A DNA stretch of 7,978 nucleotides from Ignavibacteria bacterium (GTDB lineage: Bacteria > Bacteroidota > Ignavibacteria > Ignavibacteriales > Melioribacteraceae). Below are positions 1 to 5,851 of the stretch, piece after piece. The stretch covers positions 1-7,978 of the forward strand of contig DAIEQP010000185.1 of NCBI GenBank assembly GCA_027347805.1, in the 5' to 3' direction. Every line of letters begins with the position of its first letter. The stretch's first letter is position 1. The notes below the pieces were generated by a model that had not been told where the DNA came from, did not search any database, and worked only from the letters and a program-made list of their open reading frames with translations. The translations under genes were made by a program, and so were the position numbers.

Positions 1-1
1 T

Positions 2-868
2 GAAGGGTTAACACAAAGGTATAAACCAATAACAGACGAAGCTATAAAACGGCTGCAGTATGAACTTGAAGTGATTAACGATCTTGGCTACAGTGATTAC
101 TTTTTAATTGTGTGGGATATAATCCGCGAAGCAAAAAGCAGGGGCATAATTCATATAGGAAGAGGTTCTGCTGCTAATAGCCTTGTTTCTTATTGTCTTG
201 GTTTTACTGAAGTAGACCCGATTAAATATAATTTTTATTTCGAAAGATTTTTAAACAGGGGAAGAACTTCTCCTCCCGACGTTGATCTGGATTTTTCATG
301 GAAAGAGAGGGATACGATTATAAAATATGTTTTTGAAAAGTACGGTTACCACAGAGTAGGAATGATTTCAACAACTGTGACATTTCGTGCGAGGTCCGCG
401 TTCAGGGAAGTTGCTAAAGCTTTCGGTATTCCTGATTCTGAAATTTCGGGATATAGTAAATTTATACCATGGTCATCGGCACAGAATCTTCCAAACATTG
501 CAAAAAAATTCCCCGAAGCACATTCACTGGATTTTAATCATGAACCTTGGAAATCGATTGTAGAAATTGCAGCCCGTCTCACTGATTTTCCTCACCATTT
601 GAGTATTCATCCAAGCGGGATTATTATCACAAAAGAAAAAATTACAAACTACGTTGCTATGGAGTATGCTAAAAACAAGGGACTTGGATTGATAATTACC
701 CAGCCTGATATGTATTCAACAGAGGAACTTGGCCTGATCAAAATTGATTTACTATCGCAGCGTTCACTTGGTGTACTTAAACTTACAATGAATGAATTGA
801 ACAGGAAATTTCCTCTTTCTGAAAAAATATTTGAAACAAAAACTCCCGTATATAATATTTCGCAGTAA
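2..868 (+). CDS. dnaE: DNA polymerase III alpha subunit, DnaE2-like; 5' cut by window, 3' end truncated
   Basis: The frame is open from base 2, so the gene starts upstream; the GTG at 71 is internal (Val in an ELEVINDLGYSDYFLIVWD stretch), not a start. The 288 visible residues cover the end of the PHP-to-palm linker, the palm and the thumb of a C-family replicative polymerase. Visible motifs are GRGSAANS (nt 158-181), PPDVDLDF with the two metal-binding aspartates (nt 278-280 and 284-286), HPSGIII, and the third aspartate in IKIDLL (nt 746-748). Wording such as GRGSAANS, PPD.D.DF and FPHHLSIHPSG resembles DnaE2/error-prone polymerases more than DnaE1. Only 39 residues follow the third aspartate. 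The fingers, which bind the incoming nucleotide in known Pol III alpha structures, are absent, as are the beta-clamp-binding and OB domains. All three frames after 868 are closed by stops, so no frameshifted remainder is visible. It may be a decayed or split gene, or a shortened paralogue; polymerase activity by itself is doubtful. The family is certain; the subtype is less so. Confidence 0.88.
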   Translation, partial: EGLTQRYKPITDEAIKRLQYELEVINDLGYSDYFLIVWDIIREAKSRGIIHIGRGSAANSLVSYCLGFTEVDPIKYNFYFERFLNRGRTSPPDVDLDFSWKERDTIIKYVFEKYGYHRVGMISTTVTFRARSAFREVAKAFGIPDSEISGYSKFIPWSSAQNLPNIAKKFPEAHSLDFNHEPWKSIVEIAARLTDFPHHLSIHPSGIIITKEKITNYVAMEYAKNKGLGLIITQPDMYSTEELGLIKIDLLSQRSLGVLKLTMNELNRKFPLSEKIFETKTPVYNISQ

Positions 869-872
869 AGTG

Positions 873-902
873 AAATAAATTATCTTTTATGATAAATTTA
901 TT
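873..902 (+). other. AT-only imperfect hairpin after the polymerase fragment
   Basis: AAATAAATTATC at 873-884 can pair with GATAAATTTATT at 891-902 across a 6-base loop, with one bulged base. It begins 5 bases after the polymerase stop codon. It has no G+C-rich stem and no following T-run, so it is at best a weak terminator or 3'-end stabiliser. In DNA this AT-rich, chance pairing is possible. Confidence 0.25.
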
Positions 903-929
903 GTAAGAAAACTTTAATAGTTATATTTC
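901..929 (+). promoter_or_regulatory. candidate Bacteroidota-type promoter for the 236-aa exported protein
   Basis: TTG at 901-903 and TATATTTC at 922-929 are 18 bases apart. They approximate the TTG / TAnnTTTG (-33/-7) pattern known for the primary sigma factor of Bacteroidota, with the last base of the -7 box mismatched. The box ends 21 bases before the ATG at 951. A good ribosome binding site, GGAG at 942-945, lies 5 bases before that ATG. The call rests on pattern similarity only. Confidence 0.33.
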
Positions 930-950
930 GGTTAATAATTCGGAGAAATA

Positions 951-1661
951 ATGAAAAAATTATTGTTCATTTTATGTGTATCATTTTCAACAATGTTAAT
1001 TACGGCTCAAGATGCAAATCATGAAGTTAATTCGGAAGTGAAAGAATTATCAAATTTTCATACTGTAATCTATAAATTATGGCATACTGCATGGCCAAAG
1101 AAAGATGTTAATATGCTTCAGTCATTAACACCTGAAATTGAAAAGGGAGTTCAGAATGTTGTATCAGCAAAACTGCCTGGAATCTTGCGTGATAAAGCCG
1201 GTAAATGGCAGGAAGGAATTGTTGAATTAAAAAAGAGCGCTGACGATTATAAATCAGCTGTTGAAAAAAAAGATTCTGTTTCGCTTCTAAAACAAGCTGA
1301 AATTTTGCATGCTAATTATGAAAAACTAGTTAGAGTAATTCGCCCCGTAATGCCTGAAGTTGACCAGTTCCACCAGGAATTATATTTAATTTATCATTAT
1401 TACATGCCTGAAAAAAATGTTGAAAAAATTAAATCATCTTCAAAAATATTATTAGAGAAAATGGCAGCTGTAAAAAACGGTAAACTTCCTAAAAGATTAG
1501 AAAGTAAAAAGGAAAGTTTCGATAATTCAGTAGCGGCATTGGAAGTAGAAGTTAAAAGACTGAATGAGATTATTGAAAAAGAAACCCAGCCAAAAATCAT
1601 TAACGATGCTGTTAATTCAGTTCATACAAAATATCAAAGTTTAGAAAAAGTTTTTGATTGA
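951..1661 (+). CDS. exported alpha-helical protein of unknown function with internal tandem duplication
   Basis: I do not recognise a named family. The 236-residue product starts with a signal peptide (MKK, a hydrophobic core at residues 4-17, likely cleavage near ITAQ-D at residues 17-21), so it should be periplasmic or outer-face. The rest is lysine- and glutamate-rich, strongly helical and has no cysteine after the signal peptide. Residues 36-130 and 140-235 are two copies of one unit: FH...Y...H...P.K.V, then KLP..L..K, then H..Y..L..V. The offset is exactly 104 residues for the first two blocks and 105 for the last. His37, His45 and His120 in copy 1 match His141, His149 and His225 in copy 2, which hints at paired metal or heme sites in helical bundles; this is inference. 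The ATG at 951 is favoured by GGAG 5 bases upstream and by the signal peptide directly after it. A terminator at 1694-1720 suggests it is the last gene of its transcript, probably monocistronic. Confidence 0.85.
   Translation: MKKLLFILCVSFSTMLITAQDANHEVNSEVKELSNFHTVIYKLWHTAWPKKDVNMLQSLTPEIEKGVQNVVSAKLPGILRDKAGKWQEGIVELKKSADDYKSAVEKKDSVSLLKQAEILHANYEKLVRVIRPVMPEVDQFHQELYLIYHYYMPEKNVEKIKSSSKILLEKMAAVKNGKLPKRLESKKESFDNSVAALEVEVKRLNEIIEKETQPKIINDAVNSVHTKYQSLEKVFD
1056..1655 (+). repeat. intragenic tandem duplication, two ~95-codon units
   Basis: Unit 1 is nt 1056-1340 and unit 2 is nt 1368-1655, in frame within the 236-aa protein. The duplication is visible at protein level by conserved anchors at constant spacing: FH, Y and H at the start, P.K.V about 13 residues in, KLP 38 residues after the first F, and H..Y..L..V at the end. 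The nucleotide sequences have diverged, so the duplication is old and is not a recent slippage product. Confidence 0.75.
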
Positions 1662-1693
1662 CACTTATAATGTTATAAATAAATAAAATTTTT

Positions 1694-1720
1694 AGGCTGC
1701 TAATCGCAGCCTTTTTTATT
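1694..1720 (+). terminator. intrinsic transcription terminator
   Basis: AGGCTGC at 1694-1700 pairs perfectly with GCAGCCT at 1706-1712 around a 5-base loop (TAATC). The stem is followed by a T-rich tract at 1712-1720 (TTTTTTATT). It lies 33 bases after the stop of the 236-aa protein gene and is the only G+C-rich hairpin with a T-run in the window. It separates that transcript from the mannosidase gene. Confidence 0.92.
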
Positions 1721-1753
1721 TCTATACTAATGTAATTGTGTTTATAAAAAGTT

Positions 1754-1761
1754 TAATTTTC
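1754..1761 (+). promoter_or_regulatory. candidate -7 element upstream of the GH92 gene
   Basis: TAATTTTC followed by GG resembles the TAnnTTTG -7 box of Bacteroidota and echoes the TATATTTCGG upstream of the gene at 951. It lies between the terminator and the ATG at 1791, where a new promoter is expected. No convincing -33 TTG at 19-21 bases was found, so confidence is low. The ribosome binding site is weak (GGAAC at 1777-1781, about 9 bases before the ATG). Confidence 0.25.
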
Positions 1762-1790
1762 GGCAATTAAAAATATGGAACAGAACTGAA

Positions 1791-4100
1791 ATGAAATATT
1801 CGAGACTAAAATTAATTGCGCTTATTTGTTTATTTGTTATTTCCGGTAAATCAATATCACAGCAGGTAACTGATAAAGCTAAAAATGATTATACAAAGTA
1901 TATAAATCCGTTAGTTGGTACAGATTCCGAATATAAATTATCGACGGGGAATACATATCCTGCAATTGCTCTTCCATGGGGAATGAATTTTTGGACTCCG
2001 CAGACAGGAAAGATGGGGGACGGCTGGCAATATTCTTACAAAGCATTTAAAATTAGAGGATTCAAACAGACACATCAGCCTTCGCCATGGATAAATGATT
2101 ACGGCGCTTTTTCGATTATGCCTGTAACAGGTAAACTGAAAATCAATGATGAGGAAAGAGCGTCCTGGTTTAGTCATAAAAGAGAAATTGTTAATCCTCA
2201 CTATTATCAAGTCTACCTTGGTGATTACAACACATGGCTTGAAATTACACCAACAGAAAGATGTGCACAGTTTAGAATTAAATATTCACCTAATTCAGAT
2301 TCATATTTACTTATAGATGGTTTTAACAAAGGTTCTTATGTTAAAATTATTAAAGAAGAGAAAAAAATAATCGGGTTTTGTAAAAATAATCATGGCGGAG
2401 TTCCTGAAAATTTCGCTAATTATTTTGTTGTCTATTATGATCAGGAAATTGATTCCGCTTTTACCTGGAATGGAAAGGACATTAACCGGGATAAATTAGA
2501 AGATTCAGGTGATCATGTAGGTGCCGTAATTAAATTTAAAAACAGCAGAAATCTGGTGGTAAATCTTAAAGTTGCTTCATCATTTATTAATTATGAACAG
2601 GCAGAATTAAATCTTAATAGGGAAATAGGAAAAGATTCGTTTGAGAATACATTTACAAAAGCAAAAACTGTATGGAACAAAGAGTTAAGCAGAATTGAAG
2701 TATCTGGTTCCAATGAAGAAAAGAAAAAAATATTTTATACTGCTTTGTACAGAACAATGCTCTTCCCAAGAAAGTTTTTTGAAATTAATTCTGAGAATAA
2801 AATAATTCATTACAGTCCGTATAACGGAAAAGTCCTTCCTGGTTATATGTTTACTGATAATGGCTTTTGGGATACATTCAGAGCAGTATTTCCATATTTC
2901 ACAATTATGCAGAGAGAGTTGACTGCACAAATAATGGAAGGGTTAGTTAATACATACAAGGAAAGCGGATGGCTTCCAGAATGGGCTAGTCCAGGCCACC
3001 GCAATTGTATGATTGGCAGCAATTCTGCATCAATAATTGCTGATGCTTACTTAAAAGGAATTCGCGGGTTTGATATAAATACTCTCTATGAAGCTTTGCT
3101 GAAAAATTCTGAAAATGAAAGTCCGATTGAATCTGTCGGAAGATTTGGTGTTAAGTATTATAACAAACTTGGTTACATTCCATACGATGTAAATGTTAAC
3201 GAAAATGTAGCTAGAACGCTTGAATATTCTTATGATGATTTTTCAATAATGAAATTAGCAAAAGTGCTTAATAAACCTAAAGATGATGTTGACCGGTTTG
3301 CAATGCGTGCATTTAATTATAAAAACGTTTTTGATAAGTCAACTAATTTTATGAGGGGAAGGAACAATGATGGAACGTGGCAGAGTCCTTTCGTTCCTGA
3401 AAAGTGGGGTGATGCATTCACAGAAGGTTCATCATGGCATTATACATGGTCTGTATTTCATGATCCAAAAGGATTGATAAACTTAATGGGCGGGAAAGAA
3501 AAATTTGTAAATAAACTGGATTCGGTTTTCACATCGGCACCAACATTTGATTATTCTTATTACGGAGTTCAGATTCATGAAATTACTGAAATGGTAATCG
3601 CTGGAATGGGACAATATGCCCACGGCAATCAGCCAATTCAGCATGGAATTTATTTATATAATTATGCCGGCGAACCATGGAAAGCGCAGAAATATGCCCG
3701 CGAGACAATGGATTTGTTATATACGCCAAACCCGGATGGATTATGCGGTGATGAAGATAATGGACAGACATCAGCATGGTTTGTTTTTTCAGCGTTAGGA
3801 TTTTATCCTGTATGTCCAACATCTGGTGAATATGTGTTTGGGTCACCATTATTTGATAAAGCAGTTTTACATCTTGAGAATGGTAAAAAATTTATCATGC
3901 AGAGCAAAAATAATTCAGAGAAAAACTATTATATAAAAAGCGCCGGGCTGAATGGAAAAACATATTCGAAAAATTTTATAACTCAAGAAGAAATAATGAA
4001 TGGAAGTAAGTTATACTTTGAAATGGACAAAACACCAAATAAGAATAGGGGAATTAAAGATGAAGATTTCCCATATTCATTTTCGAATGAGGTAAAATAA
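1791..4100 (+). CDS. exported GH92 family alpha-mannosidase
   Basis: The 769-residue product has the length and motif order of glycoside hydrolase family 92. Known members are calcium-dependent, inverting exo-acting alpha-mannosidases that trim mannose from N-glycans or mannans. A signal peptide (residues 1-23, likely cut SIS-QQ) without a lipobox predicts export to the periplasm or beyond. The N-terminal beta-sandwich begins YINPLVGTDSE with the family's TYPAIALPWGMN stretch. The helical barrel domain carries WDTFRA (Asp361), GWLPEWASPGHRNCMIG and IADAYLKGI. Glu545 in TEGSSW fits the family's catalytic acid, and Asp654/Asp656 in GDEDNGQTSAW fit the general base region. The family usually has EGN.W where this protein has EGSSW. 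The start at 1791 is chosen because the signal peptide follows directly. No TonB-dependent receptor, SusD or other glycosidase lies beside it in the window, so it is not in a visible polysaccharide locus. Linkage specificity cannot be read from sequence alone. Confidence 0.93.
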   Translation: MKYSRLKLIALICLFVISGKSISQQVTDKAKNDYTKYINPLVGTDSEYKLSTGNTYPAIALPWGMNFWTPQTGKMGDGWQYSYKAFKIRGFKQTHQPSPWINDYGAFSIMPVTGKLKINDEERASWFSHKREIVNPHYYQVYLGDYNTWLEITPTERCAQFRIKYSPNSDSYLLIDGFNKGSYVKIIKEEKKIIGFCKNNHGGVPENFANYFVVYYDQEIDSAFTWNGKDINRDKLEDSGDHVGAVIKFKNSRNLVVNLKVASSFINYEQAELNLNREIGKDSFENTFTKAKTVWNKELSRIEVSGSNEEKKKIFYTALYRTMLFPRKFFEINSENKIIHYSPYNGKVLPGYMFTDNGFWDTFRAVFPYFTIMQRELTAQIMEGLVNTYKESGWLPEWASPGHRNCMIGSNSASIIADAYLKGIRGFDINTLYEALLKNSENESPIESVGRFGVKYYNKLGYIPYDVNVNENVARTLEYSYDDFSIMKLAKVLNKPKDDVDRFAMRAFNYKNVFDKSTNFMRGRNNDGTWQSPFVPEKWGDAFTEGSSWHYTWSVFHDPKGLINLMGGKEKFVNKLDSVFTSAPTFDYSYYGVQIHEITEMVIAGMGQYAHGNQPIQHGIYLYNYAGEPWKAQKYARETMDLLYTPNPDGLCGDEDNGQTSAWFVFSALGFYPVCPTSGEYVFGSPLFDKAVLHLENGKKFIMQSKNNSEKNYYIKSAGLNGKTYSKNFITQEEIMNGSKLYFEMDKTPNKNRGIKDEDFPYSFSNEVK

Positions 4101-4102
4101 AT

Positions 4103-5500
4103 TTACATCTCAAAGAATGATTTTATCTTTGATGTCAGTTTCTTGATGAATGTTTCTTTTTTATTCAGGTAATCATCCATCATTTTTAAGTTGATATTTT
4201 GCCGTTCAACAATAACTTCGCTGAACGCATTTATTAGTTTTGGTTTCTTGTTAAGAATATTTTTAAGTGCGTCTTTTGTTATTTCAATTACACATGAATC
4301 TGTTAATGTAATTACTGTTGCAGATCTTTCTTCACCTGTAAAGAGGGACATTTCGCCAAAGAATTGTCCCGGGGAAATTATTCCTACATTTAATTCTTCA
4401 TTTTGATTCGCAGAAATCTTTACACTAAGCAAACCTTCCTGCAGCACGAACATGGATTCTCCAGAATTTCCCTGCTTTATTATTTCTTCACCTTTCTTGA
4501 ATATTATATTTCTGGATACCGCAGCCAGTTCTGTAAGATCTTCTTTATTTAATGAATTGAAAAGCTCTACTTGCTGGATAGGGTTATACTCTGGTTTTAT
4601 ATTATTAACTTCCAAACCGGCAACTTTAAGATGCTCTAAAATTCTTGAAAGGATTTGATCTTTCATCTGATCGGGAGAAAATGATTCCCAGGGATTCAAT
4701 GAATAGTTGATTTTATAATCTGAATAATCACCTGAAACTTTTGTAAGAAGGACTTCAATTGATTGATCGGCATTATTTTTAATTAAATTAAGAGAGTGCA
4801 TTGTTGCGGCTGTAAGAATTCTTTTTGCCTGTTCTACGGGTATTTGAGAAGTTAATGTAAAATGAATGTTGAATTGTACTACTTGTGAAAGGCTTTTGTA
4901 ATTCTCGATAACAAAATTTGTAAGCATGTGGTTTGGCAAAATTAAGAGTGAATTATTTTCCGATTTTAATTTCACACATTTATTATCAAAACCAATCACT
5001 TTACCGGTCAGATAATTACTTCCGTTCTGATTAATCAGACTAATCCAATCACCGACTTTAAATGGTCTTGTAGATACAACAAAGCCTGCTTTAGAATATT
5101 TAAGCAGTTTCGGTCTGATGTAAATAACAATCAGCGCAACTGCAATTGAAATCAGAATTAATGTAAGGGAAAGTTTTGTAGAAAAAAGCTTAGTGAATAA
5201 AACTCCGAATGATATCAGGTAAACACTTACAATTGTAAGATCTTCTACCAAACCAATTGTGGATGCCCCTATTGAATTTTTAAATTCTGCTTTCCAGAGT
5301 ATTTTTTTAATTATCAGGTTTAGCAGGTAGGGGGTAGAAAGATAAAATAATATAAGTGAACCATTGTAAAAGACTTTATCCATAAAATATTCTTGCCCGG
5401 CATCAGGGGGAATTACAATAACATTTGTGTAAAGCATCGTGGCAGAAATCAGAAAGAGAATTGAAGCGATAACCGGGAAATAAATTTTATGAGATGGCAT
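4103..5500 (-). CDS. MscS-family channel with C-terminal cyclic-nucleotide-binding domain (bCNG type)
   Basis: The 465-residue inner-membrane protein has four likely membrane helices (about 8-30, 44-65, 84-105, 110-129). The last leads into an MscS-type pore/beta domain with RPFKVGDWI at 145-153 and LPNHMLTNFVIENYK at 188-202. An alpha/beta vestibule domain follows to about 305. Residues 313-435 form a cyclic-nucleotide-binding domain whose phosphate-binding cassette reads FGEMSLFTGEERSATV (381-396). It keeps Gly382, Glu383 and Arg392, which bind ribose and phosphate in CAP/PKA-type domains. Bacterial cyclic-nucleotide-gated channels of the MscS superfamily share this architecture. They are reported to be ligand-gated and often poorly responsive to tension, so this may be a cAMP- or cGMP-gated ion channel. 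The preferred ligand is not predictable here. The ATG at 5500 has GGAG (5508-5511) 7 bases upstream. The gene is single, convergent with the mannosidase (2-base gap) and divergent from nifJ. Confidence 0.9.
   Translation of the reverse strand: MPSHKIYFPVIASILFLISATMLYTNVIVIPPDAGQEYFMDKVFYNGSLILFYLSTPYLLNLIIKKILWKAEFKNSIGASTIGLVEDLTIVSVYLISFGVLFTKLFSTKLSLTLILISIAVALIVIYIRPKLLKYSKAGFVVSTRPFKVGDWISLINQNGSNYLTGKVIGFDNKCVKLKSENNSLLILPNHMLTNFVIENYKSLSQVVQFNIHFTLTSQIPVEQAKRILTAATMHSLNLIKNNADQSIEVLLTKVSGDYSDYKINYSLNPWESFSPDQMKDQILSRILEHLKVAGLEVNNIKPEYNPIQQVELFNSLNKEDLTELAAVSRNIIFKKGEEIIKQGNSGESMFVLQEGLLSVKISANQNEELNVGIISPGQFFGEMSLFTGEERSATVITLTDSCVIEITKDALKNILNKKPKLINAFSEVIVERQNINLKMMDDYLNKKETFIKKLTSKIKSFFEM
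4105..4135. terminator. shared imperfect hairpin at the convergent gene ends
   Basis: ACATCTCAAAGA (4105-4116) pairs with TCTTTGATGT (4126-4135), 10 pairs with a 2-base bulge and a 9-base loop. It sits just after the mannosidase stop and inside the last codons of the channel gene on the other strand. Neither side has a strong T-run, although the minus-strand side continues into an A/T-rich stretch. It could act as a weak bidirectional terminator or 3'-end stabiliser. The pairing is visible; the function is inferred. Confidence 0.35.
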
Positions 5501-5527
5501 CAGATTACTCCACTAATAGAATCGAAA

Positions 5528-5535
5528 CAAAAATA
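5528..5535 (-). promoter_or_regulatory. candidate -7 element for the channel gene
   Basis: On the minus strand this reads TATTTTTG, an exact match to the TAnnTTTG -7 pattern of Bacteroidota promoters, 27 bases before the channel ATG. No clear TTG was found 19-21 bases further upstream, and the AT-rich context makes chance matches likely. Confidence 0.33.
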
Positions 5536-5574
5536 AGCATAACAGATTAATATCGCACCGTATTTCGTTTGCAG

Positions 5575-5591
5575 TTGTTTTTTTATAACAA
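5575..5591. promoter_or_regulatory. dyad TTGTT-N7-AACAA with flanking A/T tracts
   Basis: TTGTT at 5575-5579 and AACAA at 5587-5591 form a perfect 5-base dyad. It overlaps a run of seven T (5578-5584) and a run of seven A (5590-5596) separated by ATAAC. The site is centred about 205 bases upstream of the nifJ -24 element and about 83 bases upstream of the channel start. It may be an operator, an activator site or simply bent A-tract DNA. Confidence 0.25.
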
Positions 5592-5651
5592 AAAAAGAAG
5601 TATTAAAATTTGATATCAATGTCTTTATTTTGAAAAGTAGATTCAATATTT

Positions 5652-5671
5652 TTGTGCCGGTTAATTGACAA
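5652..5671. promoter_or_regulatory. dyad TTGT-N12-ACAA, possible activator site
   Basis: TTGT at 5652-5655 and ACAA at 5668-5671 flank 12 bases, one of the few less AT-rich spots in this region. It is centred about 126 bases upstream of the -24 element, within the usual distance for enhancer-binding activators of sigma-54 promoters. The arms are only 4 bases, so the call is weak. It differs from the NifA consensus TGT-N10-ACA. Confidence 0.2.
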
Positions 5672-5786
5672 TTCTTAAAAGCAAGAGTCAAATTCAATTC
5701 AATTCTAATTTCTTGTAAAAAACTTGCCTAAAGTTGAAAAAAGATTTGAATTCCTGCGAAAAAGAGTGAAAATATTGAACCCGATA

Positions 5787-5802
5787 TGGCAGGGTATTTG
5801 CA
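5787..5802 (+). promoter_or_regulatory. sigma-54 (RpoN)-type -24/-12 promoter of nifJ
   Basis: TGGCAGGGTATTTGCA matches the sigma-54 consensus TGGCAYRNNNNTTGCW at all defined positions except one (G for Y). The invariant GG (5788-5789) and GC (5800-5801) are at the required spacing, 12 bases from the first G of GG to the G of GC. Transcription would start near 5813, giving an untranslated leader of about 39 bases before the ATG at 5852. This implies nifJ is switched on by an enhancer-binding ATPase activator. The match is direct; its use is inferred. An rpoN gene and an activator are not in the window. Confidence 0.6.
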
Positions 5803-5851
5803 CAGAAAAGTGCTTTACTCAATGAATATTCAAAATAATATAGAGGAATAA

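Larger units (their letters stand above)
5501..5851. other. 351-base gene-free divergent intergenic region
   Basis: This region separates the channel gene (leftward) from nifJ (rightward). It holds a possible -7 box for the channel (5528-5535), two dyads (5575-5591 and 5652-5671), a triple AATTC direct repeat (5691-5705) and a sigma-54-like promoter for nifJ (5787-5802). No tRNA, small RNA with a clear terminator, or convincing coding sequence was seen. The long upstream spacer in front of nifJ has room for activator binding. Confidence 0.7.

Noticed and set aside
1775..1789. Four-codon minigene (ATG GAA CAG AAC TGA) ending 1 base before the mannosidase ATG
   Set aside because: It has no ribosome binding site of its own, and very short ATG-to-stop runs are expected by chance. 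A translational-coupling role cannot be supported.
3616..3798. 60-codon plus-strand frame and several antisense frames inside the mannosidase gene (1938-2210, 2685-2930, 3583-3849)
   Set aside because: All are alternative-frame shadows of a strong GH92 coding sequence, with no motifs or convincing starts.
4191..4658. Two plus-strand frames (71 and 68 codons) opposite the channel gene
   Set aside because: They are antisense to the conserved cyclic-nucleotide-binding domain, whose motifs clearly identify the minus strand as coding.
5500..5697. 65-codon minus-strand reading frame directly upstream of the channel gene
   Set aside because: It lies wholly in the AT-rich intergenic region, shows no domain or signal-peptide pattern, and would cover the channel's own ribosome binding site and candidate promoter. 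It is more likely a chance open frame.
5560..5786. Search for a canonical NifA upstream site (TGT-N10-ACA) in front of nifJ
   Set aside because: None was found. The nearest is TGT-N9-ACA at 5576-5590, one base short, so NifA control is not claimed.
5800..5813. Small hairpin GCAC-AGAAAA-GTGC overlapping the predicted nifJ start site
   Set aside because: The stem is only 4 base pairs and it overlaps the -12 element itself, so a separate regulatory role cannot be supported.
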